This document shows positions 43,497 through 51,891 of a DNA stretch of 64,000 nt, piece by piece. How positions within the stretch are numbered: position 1 is the first letter of the stretch; each line of letters begins with the position of its first letter. Under the pieces are notes generated by a model. It was not told the origin of the DNA. It did no database searches and saw only the letters and a list, made by a program, of their open reading frames with translations. The translations under genes were made by a program, and so were the position numbers. Source of the DNA: Polymorphum gilvum SL003B-26A1 (lineage in GTDB: Bacteria > Pseudomonadota > Alphaproteobacteria > Rhizobiales > Stappiaceae); contig NC_015259.1 in the NCBI RefSeq assembly GCF_000192745.1, forward strand, positions 310,001 through 374,000, read 5' to 3'.

Positions 43497-45479
43497 ATGA
43501 CGACAGCGGGCGAGCGCGACAAGCCCTGGATCTTCCGGACCTATGCCGGCCATTCGACGGCGGCGGAGTCCAACCGGCTCTATCGCAGCAACCTCGCCAA
43601 GGGGCAGACCGGCCTGTCGGTCGCCTTCGACCTGCCGACCCAGACCGGGTACGACCCGGATGACGTGCTGGCGCGCGGCGAGGTCGGCAAGGTCGGGGTG
43701 CCGGTCGCCCATCTCGGCGACATGCGCGCGCTGTTCCACGACATCCCGCTGGAGCGCATGAACACGTCGATGACGATCAACGCCACGGCCCCATGGCTGC
43801 TGGCGCTCTATGTCGCCGCCGCCGATGAGCAGGGCGCGGACCGCAAATTGCTCAACGGCACGACGCAGAACGACATCATCAAGGAATATCTCTCGCGCGG
43901 CACCTACGTGTTCCCGCCGGCGCCGTCGCTGCGGCTGACCGGTGACGTGATCGCCTGGACCTATTCCAACATGCCCAAGTGGAACCCGATGAACGTCTGC
44001 TCCTACCACCTGCAGGAAGCGGGCGCGACGCCGGTGCAGGAGCTGTCCTTCGCACTCGCCACGGCCATCGCCATCCTCGACGGCATGAAGGTGTCGGGGG
44101 CGATTCCCGAGGCCGATTTCCCGCAGGCGGTCGGCAGGATCTCTTTTTTCGTCAACGCTGGCATGCGCTTCATCACCGAAATGTGCAAGATGCGGGCGTT
44201 CACCGAGCTGTGGGACGAGATCTGCCGAGAGCGCTACGGCATCGAGGACGAGCGCTACCGGCGCTTTCGCTACGGCGTGCAGGTCAATTCGCTCGGGCTT
44301 ACCGAACAGCAGCCGGAAAACAACGTCTACCGCATCCTGATCGAGATGCTGGCGGTGGTTCTGTCGAAGAACGCGCGCGCGCGCGCCGTGCAATTGCCGG
44401 CCTGGAACGAGGCGCTCGGGCTGCCGCGCCCGTTCGACCAGCAGTGGTCGCTCAGGATGCAGCAGATCGTCGCCTACGAGACCGACCTGCTGGAATACGG
44501 CGACATCTTCGACGGATCGACCGAGATCACCGCCCGGGTCGAGCAGCTCAAGGCCGAGGCGCGCGAGGAACTGGCGCGCATCGACGCCATGGGCGGCGCG
44601 GTGGCGGCGGTCGAATCCAGCTACATGAAGCAGAAGCTGGTGGAATCGAACTCGCGCCGCTTGGCCGCCATCGAGTCCGGTGAACAGATCGTCGTCGGCG
44701 TCAACCGCTGGACCGAGAGCGAGCCGTCGCCGCTGGCTGTCGGCGACGGCGCGATCCTGACCGTGCCCGAACATGTCGAGGCCGAGGCGATCGAGAAGAT
44801 CCGGGCCTGGCGCGAGGCCCGCGACACGGCCGCCGCCGAAAGAGCGCTGGAGGACCTGCGTGCCGCTGCGCGTGAGGGCCGCAACATCATGGAGCCGTCG
44901 ATCGCCGCCGCCAGGGCGGGCGTGACCACCGGTGAATGGGGCAGAGCGCTGCGCGAGGTGTTCGGCGAGTACCGCGCGCCGACCGGCGTCGGTCGCGCCG
45001 CGCGCGATGACGCTGGCGATCTCGCGTCCGTGCGCGACAGCGTCGAGGCGGTGTCGAAGACGCTCGGCCGGCGGCTGAAGTTCCTGGTCGGCAAGCCGGG
45101 TCTCGACGGCCATTCCAACGGCGCCGAGCAGATCGCCGTGCGCGCCCGCGACTGTGGCATGGAAGTGGTCTACGAGGGCATCCGCCTGACCCCGGCTCAG
45201 ATCGTCAACGCAGCGCTGGAAGAGGGGGTGCACGTGATCGGCCTGTCGATCCTGTCCGGCTCGCATCTCGCTCTGGTGCGCGACGTGATGGAGCGGCTGC
45301 GCGCCGCCGGGATCGACGACGTGCCGGTGGTCGTTGGCGGCATCATCCCCGACGAGGATGCCCGGGCGCTCAAGGCCATGGGCGTCGCTGCCGTCTACAC
45401 GCCGAAGAACTTCCAGCTCACCGACATCATGGCCGATGTGGTCCGGATCGTTGCGGCGGGAACCGAAAAGGCGGCGTGA
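43497..45479 (+). CDS. ecm: Ethylmalonyl-CoA mutase, coenzyme B12-dependent
   Basis: This 660-residue mutase rearranges ethylmalonyl-CoA to methylsuccinyl-CoA. The N-terminal barrel has PWIFRTYAGHSTAAESNRLY, and LSVAFDLPTQTGYDPDD lies nearby. The C-terminal B12 domain has D537-x-H539-x-x-G542 (KPGLDGHSNGAEQ). Methylmalonyl-CoA mutases differ at the active-site loop (PYGTMY). Here the short single-chain form next to ccr supports Ecm. The ATG at 43497 follows GGAGGA. The CobST genes at 28-31 kb would supply its cofactor. Confidence 0.92.
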   Translation: MTTAGERDKPWIFRTYAGHSTAAESNRLYRSNLAKGQTGLSVAFDLPTQTGYDPDDVLARGEVGKVGVPVAHLGDMRALFHDIPLERMNTSMTINATAPWLLALYVAAADEQGADRKLLNGTTQNDIIKEYLSRGTYVFPPAPSLRLTGDVIAWTYSNMPKWNPMNVCSYHLQEAGATPVQELSFALATAIAILDGMKVSGAIPEADFPQAVGRISFFVNAGMRFITEMCKMRAFTELWDEICRERYGIEDERYRRFRYGVQVNSLGLTEQQPENNVYRILIEMLAVVLSKNARARAVQLPAWNEALGLPRPFDQQWSLRMQQIVAYETDLLEYGDIFDGSTEITARVEQLKAEAREELARIDAMGGAVAAVESSYMKQKLVESNSRRLAAIESGEQIVVGVNRWTESEPSPLAVGDGAILTVPEHVEAEAIEKIRAWREARDTAAAERALEDLRAAAREGRNIMEPSIAAARAGVTTGEWGRALREVFGEYRAPTGVGRAARDDAGDLASVRDSVEAVSKTLGRRLKFLVGKPGLDGHSNGAEQIAVRARDCGMEVVYEGIRLTPAQIVNAALEEGVHVIGLSILSGSHLALVRDVMERLRAAGIDDVPVVVGGIIPDEDARALKAMGVAAVYTPKNFQLTDIMADVVRIVAAGTEKAA

Positions 45480-45492
45480 GGCGCGGGCCGTC

Positions 45493-46578
45493 TCAGGCCG
45501 GCTCGGCAGCGCGGCCGATGACGCGCGGGCGGATCGGCTCGCCCGGCGGCAGGTGGCGCAGCCGGTCGTGGTGGGGTGAGCGGACGCAGGCCGGATCGGT
45601 TGCGGCGGCGTCGCCGGTGAGCGCGAAGGCCTGACAGCGGCAGCCGCCGAAGTCGATCTCCTTGCGCGCGCAGGAGCGGCAGGGTTCGGGCATCCAGGCG
45701 GTGCCGCGGAAACGGTTGAAGGCCTCGGAGTTCTCCCAGATCGCCTTCAGCGGTCGCTCGGTGACCTTGTCGAAGGTCATCGAGGCGATGGTATGCGCCG
45801 CGTGGCAGGGCATGACGGTGCCATCCGGCACGATCACGAAGGCGTCGGCCGCCCAGCCGCCCATGCAGGGCTTGGGATAGTCGGCATAATAGTCCGGCGT
45901 GACGAAATCGATGTTGAGCACGCCGGCGAGTTCGTCGCGGATCCGTTCGACATAGTCGACCTGGCGCATGACCGCGTTGTAGTCGGGCAGCAGCGCCGAG
46001 CGGTTGAGCCAGGCCCAGCCGTAGTACTGGACGTTTGCGATCTCCAGCCTCTCCGCGCCGAGTTCCAGCGCAAGTGCGACGAACTCGGGCACCTCGTCGA
46101 TGTTGAGCCGGTGGATCGGCGCATTGATGGTCAGCGGCAGGCCGAGATCGCGCACCAGGCGCGCGGCGGCGCGCTTCTTCTCGTGACCGCCGCGATAGCG
46201 ACCGACCAGTTCGGTCGTCTCCGGCCGCGCGCCCTGGAAACTGACCTGGACGTGGTCGAGGCCGGCATCGGCATAGGCTTCGAGCTTCCCCCGGCTCAGC
46301 GTGACGGCAGCGGTGATGAGGTTGGTGTAGACGCCGCGCGCGGACAGGACGGCGATCAGCGCGTCGAGGTCGGGCCTGAGCGTCGGTTCGCCGCCGGACA
46401 GGTGCACCTGCAGGATGCCGAGATCGGCGGCCTGGGCGAAGGCGTCGCGCCACGCGTCTGTCGACAGTTCGCGGTCGGCCTTCATCAGTTCGAGCGGATT
46501 GGAGCAATAGCCGCATTGCAGCGGGCAGCGGTGGGTCAATTCGGCCAGCAGGCCGAGCGGTGGCCCGGCGGCGGTCAT
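45493..46578 (-). CDS. pqqE: PqqE radical SAM enzyme
   Basis: PqqE forms the Glu-Tyr carbon-carbon cross-link in PqqA, the first step of pyrroloquinoline quinone synthesis. The 361-residue protein has the radical-SAM cluster C18-x3-C22-x2-C25 (THRCPLQCGYCSN), HLSGGEPTLRPDL, and a C-terminal SPASM region (CHAAHTIAS, CRSCARKEIDFGGCRCQAF). The ATG at 46578 overlaps the pqqD stop (ATGA) and has GGAGGA upstream. It ends the pqq operon. Confidence 0.95.
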   Translation of the reverse strand: MTAAGPPLGLLAELTHRCPLQCGYCSNPLELMKADRELSTDAWRDAFAQAADLGILQVHLSGGEPTLRPDLDALIAVLSARGVYTNLITAAVTLSRGKLEAYADAGLDHVQVSFQGARPETTELVGRYRGGHEKKRAAARLVRDLGLPLTINAPIHRLNIDEVPEFVALALELGAERLEIANVQYYGWAWLNRSALLPDYNAVMRQVDYVERIRDELAGVLNIDFVTPDYYADYPKPCMGGWAADAFVIVPDGTVMPCHAAHTIASMTFDKVTERPLKAIWENSEAFNRFRGTAWMPEPCRSCARKEIDFGGCRCQAFALTGDAAATDPACVRSPHHDRLRHLPPGEPIRPRVIGRAAEPA

Positions 46579-46886
46579 GGCCGGTCCTCCGCGCACCGCA
46601 CCAGCAGGCGGTCGGACCATTGCTGCAGGAAGGCGACGACGTCCGGCTCGATCTGTTCTTTCGGCGCGGCATAGTCCTGCGCCAGCGCGTCGACGATCTC
46701 GGCAACCGTCCGCCGCCCGTCGCAGCGGCCGAGGATGTCGGCGCTGATCGCGTCGGGCCACAGCACCTTTTCCGGCGCCAGCACGACCCAGCGCGCACGC
46801 AGCGGATCGAAGTGGAGGCGCACGTGGCGCGGCAGCGCCGGCCGGCTGTCGCGGGTAACCTCAATGCGGCGGCGCGGCGCGGCCAT
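46575..46886 (-). CDS. pqqD: PqqD peptide chaperone
   Basis: The 103-residue protein presents PqqA to PqqE. RARWVVLAPEKVLWPDAISADILGRCDG and TVAEIVDALAQDYAAPKEQIEPDV are typical RRE-fold (winged-helix) PqqD features. It lies between pqqC and pqqE, overlapping pqqE by four bases. Confidence 0.93.
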   Translation of the reverse strand: MAAPRRRIEVTRDSRPALPRHVRLHFDPLRARWVVLAPEKVLWPDAISADILGRCDGRRTVAEIVDALAQDYAAPKEQIEPDVVAFLQQWSDRLLVRCAEDRP

Positions 46887-46889
46887 GGC

Positions 46890-47729
46890 TCAGTCCGTCC
46901 CGGCTGGACGGAAGGCGCCCGGGGGAACCAGACCGGGCTCGACATAGGCGAAATGCAGGGCATCGAGCATCGCCCACAGGATGTCGCATTTGGTGATCAG
47001 GGCGCCGATGGCGTCGCGCTGCTTATCCGGTGTGTCGGCCCAGGCGGTGACCAGCGCCAGGGCGTGCTCGGCGTCGCGCGGCGCCTGGTGCAGGCGCGGG
47101 GTGAAATAGGACAGCGTCTCCTCGGTGATGTAGTCGTAGCGGGCCAGCATGGCTGGCACGCGCTCGCCGATGGCGATCGGCGAGAACAGCTCGGTCAGCG
47201 ACGAGGCCACGGCGACCAGCATCGAGGACGAGGCGACCAGATCGAGATAGGCGCCGACGGCGAAGCGCGTCGCCGGCAGGGCATAGCGTTGCGACACGAC
47301 CCTGTCGACGTCGAGCCCGACGCCCTCTGCGAGCTTCAGCCAGCGCTTGATGCCGCCGTCCTTCTCGCCGCCGTGCTCGCCGTCCGCAGGACCGTCGTGA
47401 TCGACGATGCGCTTGCGCCATTCGCGGCGGAAGGCCGGGTCGTCCGAGCGCGACAGGATGATCGCGTCCTTGCGCGGGATGGCGGCCTGATAGCAGTAGC
47501 GGTTGAGCGCCCAGGCCTGCATCTGGCCGCGGGTCAGTCCGCCGGCGTTCATCAGCCGGTGGAAGGGATGGTGCATGTGGTAGCGCTCGGCGCCGACCCG
47601 GCGCAGCGCGGCTTCCAGTTCGGCCGGCGTGAGCAGACGGTCGGTTGCGGCCATGAAGTCGGCTGCCGACAGCGCGGCGACCGGCCGGTCGGAGGGCATC
47701 GGTCCGGGGGTGGCGAGGGGCGCGTTCAT
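46890..47729 (-). CDS. pqqC: Pyrroloquinoline-quinone synthase
   Basis: PqqC carries out the final ring closure and eight-electron oxidation to PQQ without cofactor. The 279-residue, all-helical protein contains YHMHHPFHRLMNAGGLTRGQ, RDYD-like and YCYQAAIPRKDA, and EETLSYFTPRLHQAPRDAEHAL, which match the active-site helices. It overlaps pqqB by four bases. The first 20 residues are a low-complexity extension. Confidence 0.95.
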   Translation of the reverse strand: MNAPLATPGPMPSDRPVAALSAADFMAATDRLLTPAELEAALRRVGAERYHMHHPFHRLMNAGGLTRGQMQAWALNRYCYQAAIPRKDAIILSRSDDPAFRREWRKRIVDHDGPADGEHGGEKDGGIKRWLKLAEGVGLDVDRVVSQRYALPATRFAVGAYLDLVASSSMLVAVASSLTELFSPIAIGERVPAMLARYDYITEETLSYFTPRLHQAPRDAEHALALVTAWADTPDKQRDAIGALITKCDILWAMLDALHFAYVEPGLVPPGAFRPAGTD

Positions 47730-48661
47730 AGCTCCAGCTCCATGCCGTCGTAGCCGATCTCCCAGCCGGAGGCGGTTACCGCGCGCTCGGCCGCGGACCC
47801 CGGCATGAGGATCGGATTGGTGTTGTTGATGTGGACGTAGATCTTCCGGCCGACATCAATGCCGGCAAGGGCAGCGAGCGAGCCGGCCGGACCGCTGATC
47901 GCCATGTGGCCCATGCGCGTGCCGGTCTTGCTGCCGACGCCGGCGTCGGGCATTTCCGTGTCGGTATAGACCGTGCCGTCGAACAGCAGGCAGGCGGCTC
48001 CGGCAAGCCGGGCCTTCAGGGCATCGGGAACGGCGGCACAGCCGGGGATGTAGAAGATCGTCTGCGGCGCTCCGCCTGAGCGCAGGGCGAGGCCGATGGT
48101 GTCGCCGGGCGCGGAGCCGAAGCGGCCGTCTGCGGCGCCTTCGTCCTCCAGGAACAGGGCCACTTTGCCCGGCACCGGGAAGGTCTCGACCGACAGGCCG
48201 AGTGGACCGTCGGGCCCTTCCAGATCGGTCACGCCGTCGAGCGGCAGTACGCGGCGCTCCACCACCGCCGGGGTCAGCACGTTGAAGACCGAATTGGCGG
48301 CAAGCGTCGCCAGCACCCGCTCGCTGGCATAGATCACGAAGGGTGTGCCTTCGCGCAGCGACAGCAGGCCGGCGATGTGGTCGACGTCGGCATTGGTCAG
48401 CACTACCGCCTTGATGGGCGAATGGCGCAAGGGGCCGTCCGGACGCGGATTGAGGTCCGGCGTCGCGGCGATCTGCTGGCGGATGTCGGGCGAGGCGTTG
48501 AAGATGGCCCAGCTCGTCCCGTCCGCGCTGGCAGCCACGCTCGACTGGGTGCGGGCGAGAAAGCCGGGCCTTTGTTCGCGCACCGCCCGGCTCAGAGGGG
48601 CGTTGCAGTTCCATTGCGGGAACCCGCCGCCTGCGGCCGAGCCGAGGACCCTGATCTTCAC
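47726..48661 (-). CDS. pqqB: PqqB, metallo-beta-lactamase-fold hydroxylase
   Basis: The 311-residue protein has the PqqB start, VKIRVLGSAAGGGFPQWNCNA. TNADVDHIAGLLSLREG is the metal-binding part, and IYVHINNTNPIL lies near the end. It is thought to hydroxylate the cross-linked tyrosine of the PqqA-derived intermediate. The GTG at 48661 has GGGAGG upstream and is 27 bases after the pqqA stop. pqqC overlaps its stop. Confidence 0.95.
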   Translation of the reverse strand: MKIRVLGSAAGGGFPQWNCNAPLSRAVREQRPGFLARTQSSVAASADGTSWAIFNASPDIRQQIAATPDLNPRPDGPLRHSPIKAVVLTNADVDHIAGLLSLREGTPFVIYASERVLATLAANSVFNVLTPAVVERRVLPLDGVTDLEGPDGPLGLSVETFPVPGKVALFLEDEGAADGRFGSAPGDTIGLALRSGGAPQTIFYIPGCAAVPDALKARLAGAACLLFDGTVYTDTEMPDAGVGSKTGTRMGHMAISGPAGSLAALAGIDVGRKIYVHINNTNPILMPGSAAERAVTASGWEIGYDGMELEL

Positions 48662-48688
48662 CGGGGGCCTCCCGTGCGCATCTTCCAC

Positions 48689-48790
48689 TTACTTCTTGCG
48701 ACCGCAGGTGCCGATCTCGGCCGGCATGTAGCGGGTCACTTCGAAGCCGGCTTCGACGCTGGTCATGGCCGGTTTGGTCCAGGTTTTCAT
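48689..48790 (-). CDS. pqqA: PqqA precursor peptide
   Basis: This 33-residue ribosomal precursor of PQQ reads MKTWTKPAMTSVEAGFEV, then TRYMPAEIGTCGRKK. The conserved Glu17 and Tyr21 in E-V-T-R-Y are the residues fused to make PQQ. The ATG at 48790 has AAGGAGG upstream. It is followed by pqqB, pqqC, pqqD and pqqE in the same direction, forming a complete operon. Confidence 0.95.
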   Translation of the reverse strand: MKTWTKPAMTSVEAGFEVTRYMPAEIGTCGRKK

Positions 48791-49018
48791 GGCATTCCCT
48801 CCTTGCTGTGTTGAAGGCTTCCTATCGTAGCGTCATGCGGGGAGGACGGCCACGGCACGTTGGTCGGGTTGTGGTAAGGGGGATCTTGCAACCCTACCAA
48901 GTCATTGATCTTGCTCACCTTTCATCCATTGATGCAGCCGCGAGGCAGGCAGTTGAGAGCCGGAACGCCATGAGAATCTTAAGAACGTGTCTGAGAATCC
49001 TGAGAGCGGCTGCGCCGG

Positions 49019-49912
49019 TCAGAGGCCGAACAGGAGGGCACCGCCGGCGACGACCAGCACCGCGCCCAGCCAGGCGGCGGGGGCGGGCATCTCGCCGGTG
49101 CGCAGCCACAGCAGCGGCAATTGCAGGGCCGGCGTGGTCGCCGACAGGGTCGAGACGATGCCGACCTTGCCTCCCGAGAGGGCAAAGAGCACGAGTGTCA
49201 TGCCGACGCCCATGCCGAGCAGGCCGGTGAGCAACACCTGGAAGGCGATGCCGGCGGTCGCCGGATTGGCGGCCTGGAATCGCTGCACGGGAAGCTGCAT
49301 CAGCAGGGTCAGCCCTGCAGCGGCGACGCCGATGCGCAGCATCGAGGCGGCGACCGGATCGACGCCGGTCTCCATCACCGGCCGGGCGATCAGCGAGCCG
49401 ACCGACTGGGCGAGGGCGGCGGCCAGCCCGAGCAGCAGGCCGAGCCAGAGCGGCCCCTTGACGCTTTCCCAGACGTGCAACTGCGAGCGGCGCTTGCCGA
49501 AGGCGATGGCGAGGACGACGCCGGCGAGCGTGATCGCCACGCCCGCCAGGGTGCGCGTCGACAGGGCCTCGCCGAGCACGAGCCAGCCGAGCACGACGGA
49601 CATCGGGGCGTTGAGCGAGAACAGGATCGCCGTGCGGCGCGGGCCGAGCCGGTTCATGGTCAGGAACAGCGCCGTGTCGCCGAGGAAGATGCCGATGAAC
49701 CCGGACAGCACCAGCGGGCCGATCATGTCGGACCGCAGCGTGTCCCATGTGCCGGCGAAGCCGACCCACACGCCGAGCAGGGCGAACACCATGACCATGC
49801 GCATGCGGTTGAAGGCGATGGCACCGAGGTGCTGGGACGGTGCCGCGGCCAGGATGCCCGTGAAGGCCCACAGGGCGGCGGCGGCAACGGCGGCGAGTTC
49901 GTGGACGAACAT
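49019..49912 (-). CDS. EamA/DMT-superfamily transporter
   Basis: The 297-residue protein has ten hydrophobic helices in two EamA repeats. The first begins LAAVAAAALWAFTGIL and the second GPLWLGLLLGLAAALAQSVGSL. GLALG/GEALSTRTLAGVAITLAG matches the conserved repeat end. DMT transporters export or import metabolites, and the substrate cannot be read from sequence. The ATG at 49912 is chosen because the upstream extension is not membrane-like. Confidence 0.82.
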   Translation of the reverse strand: MFVHELAAVAAAALWAFTGILAAAPSQHLGAIAFNRMRMVMVFALLGVWVGFAGTWDTLRSDMIGPLVLSGFIGIFLGDTALFLTMNRLGPRRTAILFSLNAPMSVVLGWLVLGEALSTRTLAGVAITLAGVVLAIAFGKRRSQLHVWESVKGPLWLGLLLGLAAALAQSVGSLIARPVMETGVDPVAASMLRIGVAAAGLTLLMQLPVQRFQAANPATAGIAFQVLLTGLLGMGVGMTLVLFALSGGKVGIVSTLSATTPALQLPLLWLRTGEMPAPAAWLGAVLVVAGGALLFGL

Positions 49913-50036
49913 GATCCGGTGATCCGGCGCCGCCGTCCTGCGGCGAGGCGCCAAAGGAAACCGGCCCGACGCGGGGCGCCGGGCCGTTAACGGGGAGAGA
50001 GGCCGCCGACCGCGCCGGCGGCCGGCACGGAGCCGG

Positions 50037-51071
50037 TCAGGCGGCCCGCTTCTTGGGCTGTATCAGGCGGCGGTTGACCAGCACCTCGGCGATCTGCACC
50101 GCGTTGAGAGCGGCGCCCTTCCTGAGGTTGTCGGCGACGACCCACAGATTGAGGCCGTTCTCCACCGTTGCGTCCTCGCGGATGCGGCTGATGTAGGTGG
50201 CGTCCTCGCCGGCGCTCTCGTAGGGTGTGATGTAGCCGCCGTCCTCGCGCTTGTCGATGACCAGGCAGCCCGGCGCCTCGCGCAGGATGTCGCGCGCTTC
50301 ATCGGCCGAGATCGGCTTCTCGAATTCGATGTTGACCGATTCCGAATGGCCGATGAACACCGGCACGCGCACGGCGGTGCAGGTCACCTTGATCTTCGGG
50401 TCGAGCATCTTCTTGGTCTCGGCCAGCACCTTCCACTCTTCCTTGGTGTAGCCGTCCTCCATGAAGACGTCGATGTGCGGGATGACGTTGAAGGCAATGC
50501 GCTTGGTGAACTTGTGTGCCTCGACCGGGTCGTTCACGAAGACGGCGCGGGTCTGGTTGAACAGCTCCTCCATCGCGTCCTTGCCGGCGCCGGAAACGGA
50601 CTGGTAGGTGGAGACGACGACGCGCTTGATCGTCGCCGCGTCATGCAGCGGCTTCAGCGCCACGACGAGCTGGGCGGTCGAGCAGTTTGGGTTCGCGATG
50701 ATGTTCTTCTTGGAAAAGCCGATGATGGCGTCGGCATTGACTTCCGGCACGATCAGCGGCACGTCGGCGTCGTAGCGCCAGGCCGAGGAATTGTCGATTA
50801 CGACGCAGCCCTTGGCGCCGATCTTCGGCGCCCAGTCCTTCGACACGCTGCCGCCGGCAGACATCAGGCAGATGTCGGTGTCTGAGAAGTCGTAGTTTTC
50901 CAGAGCCTGCACCTTCAGCGTCTTGTCGCCGAAGGAGACTTCGGTGCCCTGCGAGCGGCGCGAGGCCAGCGCAACGACCTCGTCGGCGGGGAAGCCGCGT
51001 TCGTCCAGGATGTCCAGTATCTCGCGGCCCACGTTGCCTGTGGCGCCCGCGATGGCGATCTTGTAGCCCAT
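50037..51071 (-). CDS. asd: Aspartate-semialdehyde dehydrogenase
   Basis: Asd reduces aspartyl phosphate to aspartate semialdehyde, the branch point to lysine (and diaminopimelate for the wall), threonine and methionine. The 344-residue protein has the NADP loop GATGNVG (9-15) and the catalytic Cys130 in NPNCSTAQ. H-E-S-V-N-IEFEKPIS and the substrate-binding SVSGAGKDA are present. The start at 51071 has GAGAGGA upstream, partly inside a potential stem (51077-51173). A threonine-rich leader ORF precedes it. Confidence 0.96.
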   Translation of the reverse strand: MGYKIAIAGATGNVGREILDILDERGFPADEVVALASRRSQGTEVSFGDKTLKVQALENYDFSDTDICLMSAGGSVSKDWAPKIGAKGCVVIDNSSAWRYDADVPLIVPEVNADAIIGFSKKNIIANPNCSTAQLVVALKPLHDAATIKRVVVSTYQSVSGAGKDAMEELFNQTRAVFVNDPVEAHKFTKRIAFNVIPHIDVFMEDGYTKEEWKVLAETKKMLDPKIKVTCTAVRVPVFIGHSESVNIEFEKPISADEARDILREAPGCLVIDKREDGGYITPYESAGEDATYISRIREDATVENGLNLWVVADNLRKGAALNAVQIAEVLVNRRLIQPKKRAA

Positions 51072-51076
51072 CGTAT

Positions 51077-51173
51077 CCTCTCTCGTCCGTCTCCCCGCAT
51101 GCCGGGCAGCCGCGCACTGACGACCGTCTGGCTCTTCGGCGCCCACCATCCCGGGGGAGCGCGGGACGAGAGG
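51077..51173 (-). promoter_or_regulatory. Potential RBS-sequestering stem in the asd leader
   Basis: Read on the minus strand, CTCTCGTCC (complement of 51164-51172) just after the leader-peptide stop can pair with GGACGAGAG (complement of 51080-51088). CTCCCC (51154-51159) can pair with GGGGAG (51091-51096). The 3' arm reaches into the GAGAGGA ribosome-binding site of asd. A competing pairing is GACGACC (51194-51200, in the Thr-codon run) with GGTCGTC (51119-51125). This is the layout expected of an attenuator acting on translation. Confidence 0.55.
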
Positions 51174-51178
51174 CTCCG

Positions 51179-51304
51179 TCAAGCGGTGGTTTTGGTCGTC
51201 GTCTTGGTGAGTTTGGCGGTGGTCGCAGTCCGGGCGCGCGCAAAGGCTCCGCCGGCCGAGGCCGTCGTCGTCCTTGCTGCGATGTCGGCGAGGCGCCGCG
51301 CCAT
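51179..51304 (-). CDS. Threonine-rich leader peptide of asd
   Basis: A 41-codon ORF starts at ATG 51304, with AAGGATGG about eight bases upstream, and stops at 51179, 107 bases before the asd ATG. Twelve of 41 residues are threonine, and it ends TKTTTKTTA with clustered ACC/ACG codons next to AAA/AAG. That resembles thrL-like leader peptides whose translation speed reports charged tRNA-Thr. Asd lies on the threonine pathway. It is not a typical stable protein. Confidence 0.6.
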   Translation of the reverse strand: MARRLADIAARTTTASAGGAFARARTATTAKLTKTTTKTTA

Positions 51305-51399
51305 GGTCTGCCATCCTTGTCACACGAACCGGCGTGTTCTTGGCGCGGAACGGGCGCAAAGTCAACCGATTTGGCGGGCAGCTTGCCGGCGCCGCAAGG

Positions 51400-51816
51400 T
51401 CAGTGCGCGCGCCGGTAGAGCGAGACGTTGGTGTAGCTGGCGACGTCCGGCACGTGCACGGTCTGGGTCACGGTCAGGGTCCGGCCATCCTCGGACAGCT
51501 CGCGGTCCGCCTTCATCAGCGTCACCCCGCCGCGGCGTGCCTCCGAGACCAGGTTGCGCGGTCCCTGGAACACGAGGCGCATGGCGTCGACGAGGCCGCT
51601 CTTGCCGAGTGGGGTCTCGGGACCGTCAGGGAGGGCGGAAAAGCTGTCGGTGACGGTTTCGCCGTCCGACGTCACCTGGCTCATGGTGAACCGGACCATG
51701 CCGAACTCGTCCTCGATCCTGAGCGTCGCGCTCCGCGGCGGCTCGCCGTGCTGGAAGTCGCTTTCTTCGACGTCGAGGATCCAGGTGCCAAGGAAGGGGG
51801 CGAGCGTGTCGGTCAT
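51400..51816 (-). CDS. Hypothetical beta-rich protein
   Basis: This 138-residue protein has no signal peptide and no recognised domain. PFLGTWILDVEESDFQHGEPP at the start and repeated strand-turn patterns (ATLRIEDEFGMVRFTM) suggest a small lipocalin-like or calycin-like barrel, as in families that begin with G-x-W. It lies between asd and leuB on the same strand and may be cotranscribed with asd. Function unknown. Confidence 0.65.
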   Translation of the reverse strand: MTDTLAPFLGTWILDVEESDFQHGEPPRSATLRIEDEFGMVRFTMSQVTSDGETVTDSFSALPDGPETPLGKSGLVDAMRLVFQGPRNLVSEARRGGVTLMKADRELSEDGRTLTVTQTVHVPDVASYTNVSLYRRAH

Positions 51817-51891
51817 GACGAAACTCCGGGAACGGCTGCGGCCGCCTCCCGGCCGAGGGCGCAGGAGGCGGCCGCACTCTGCATCGGACCT

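Noticed and set aside
48795-49018. Riboswitch or leader before pqqA
   Set aside because: The gap has no convincing hairpin series or conserved riboswitch core. I see only ordinary promoter-like AT-rich patches.
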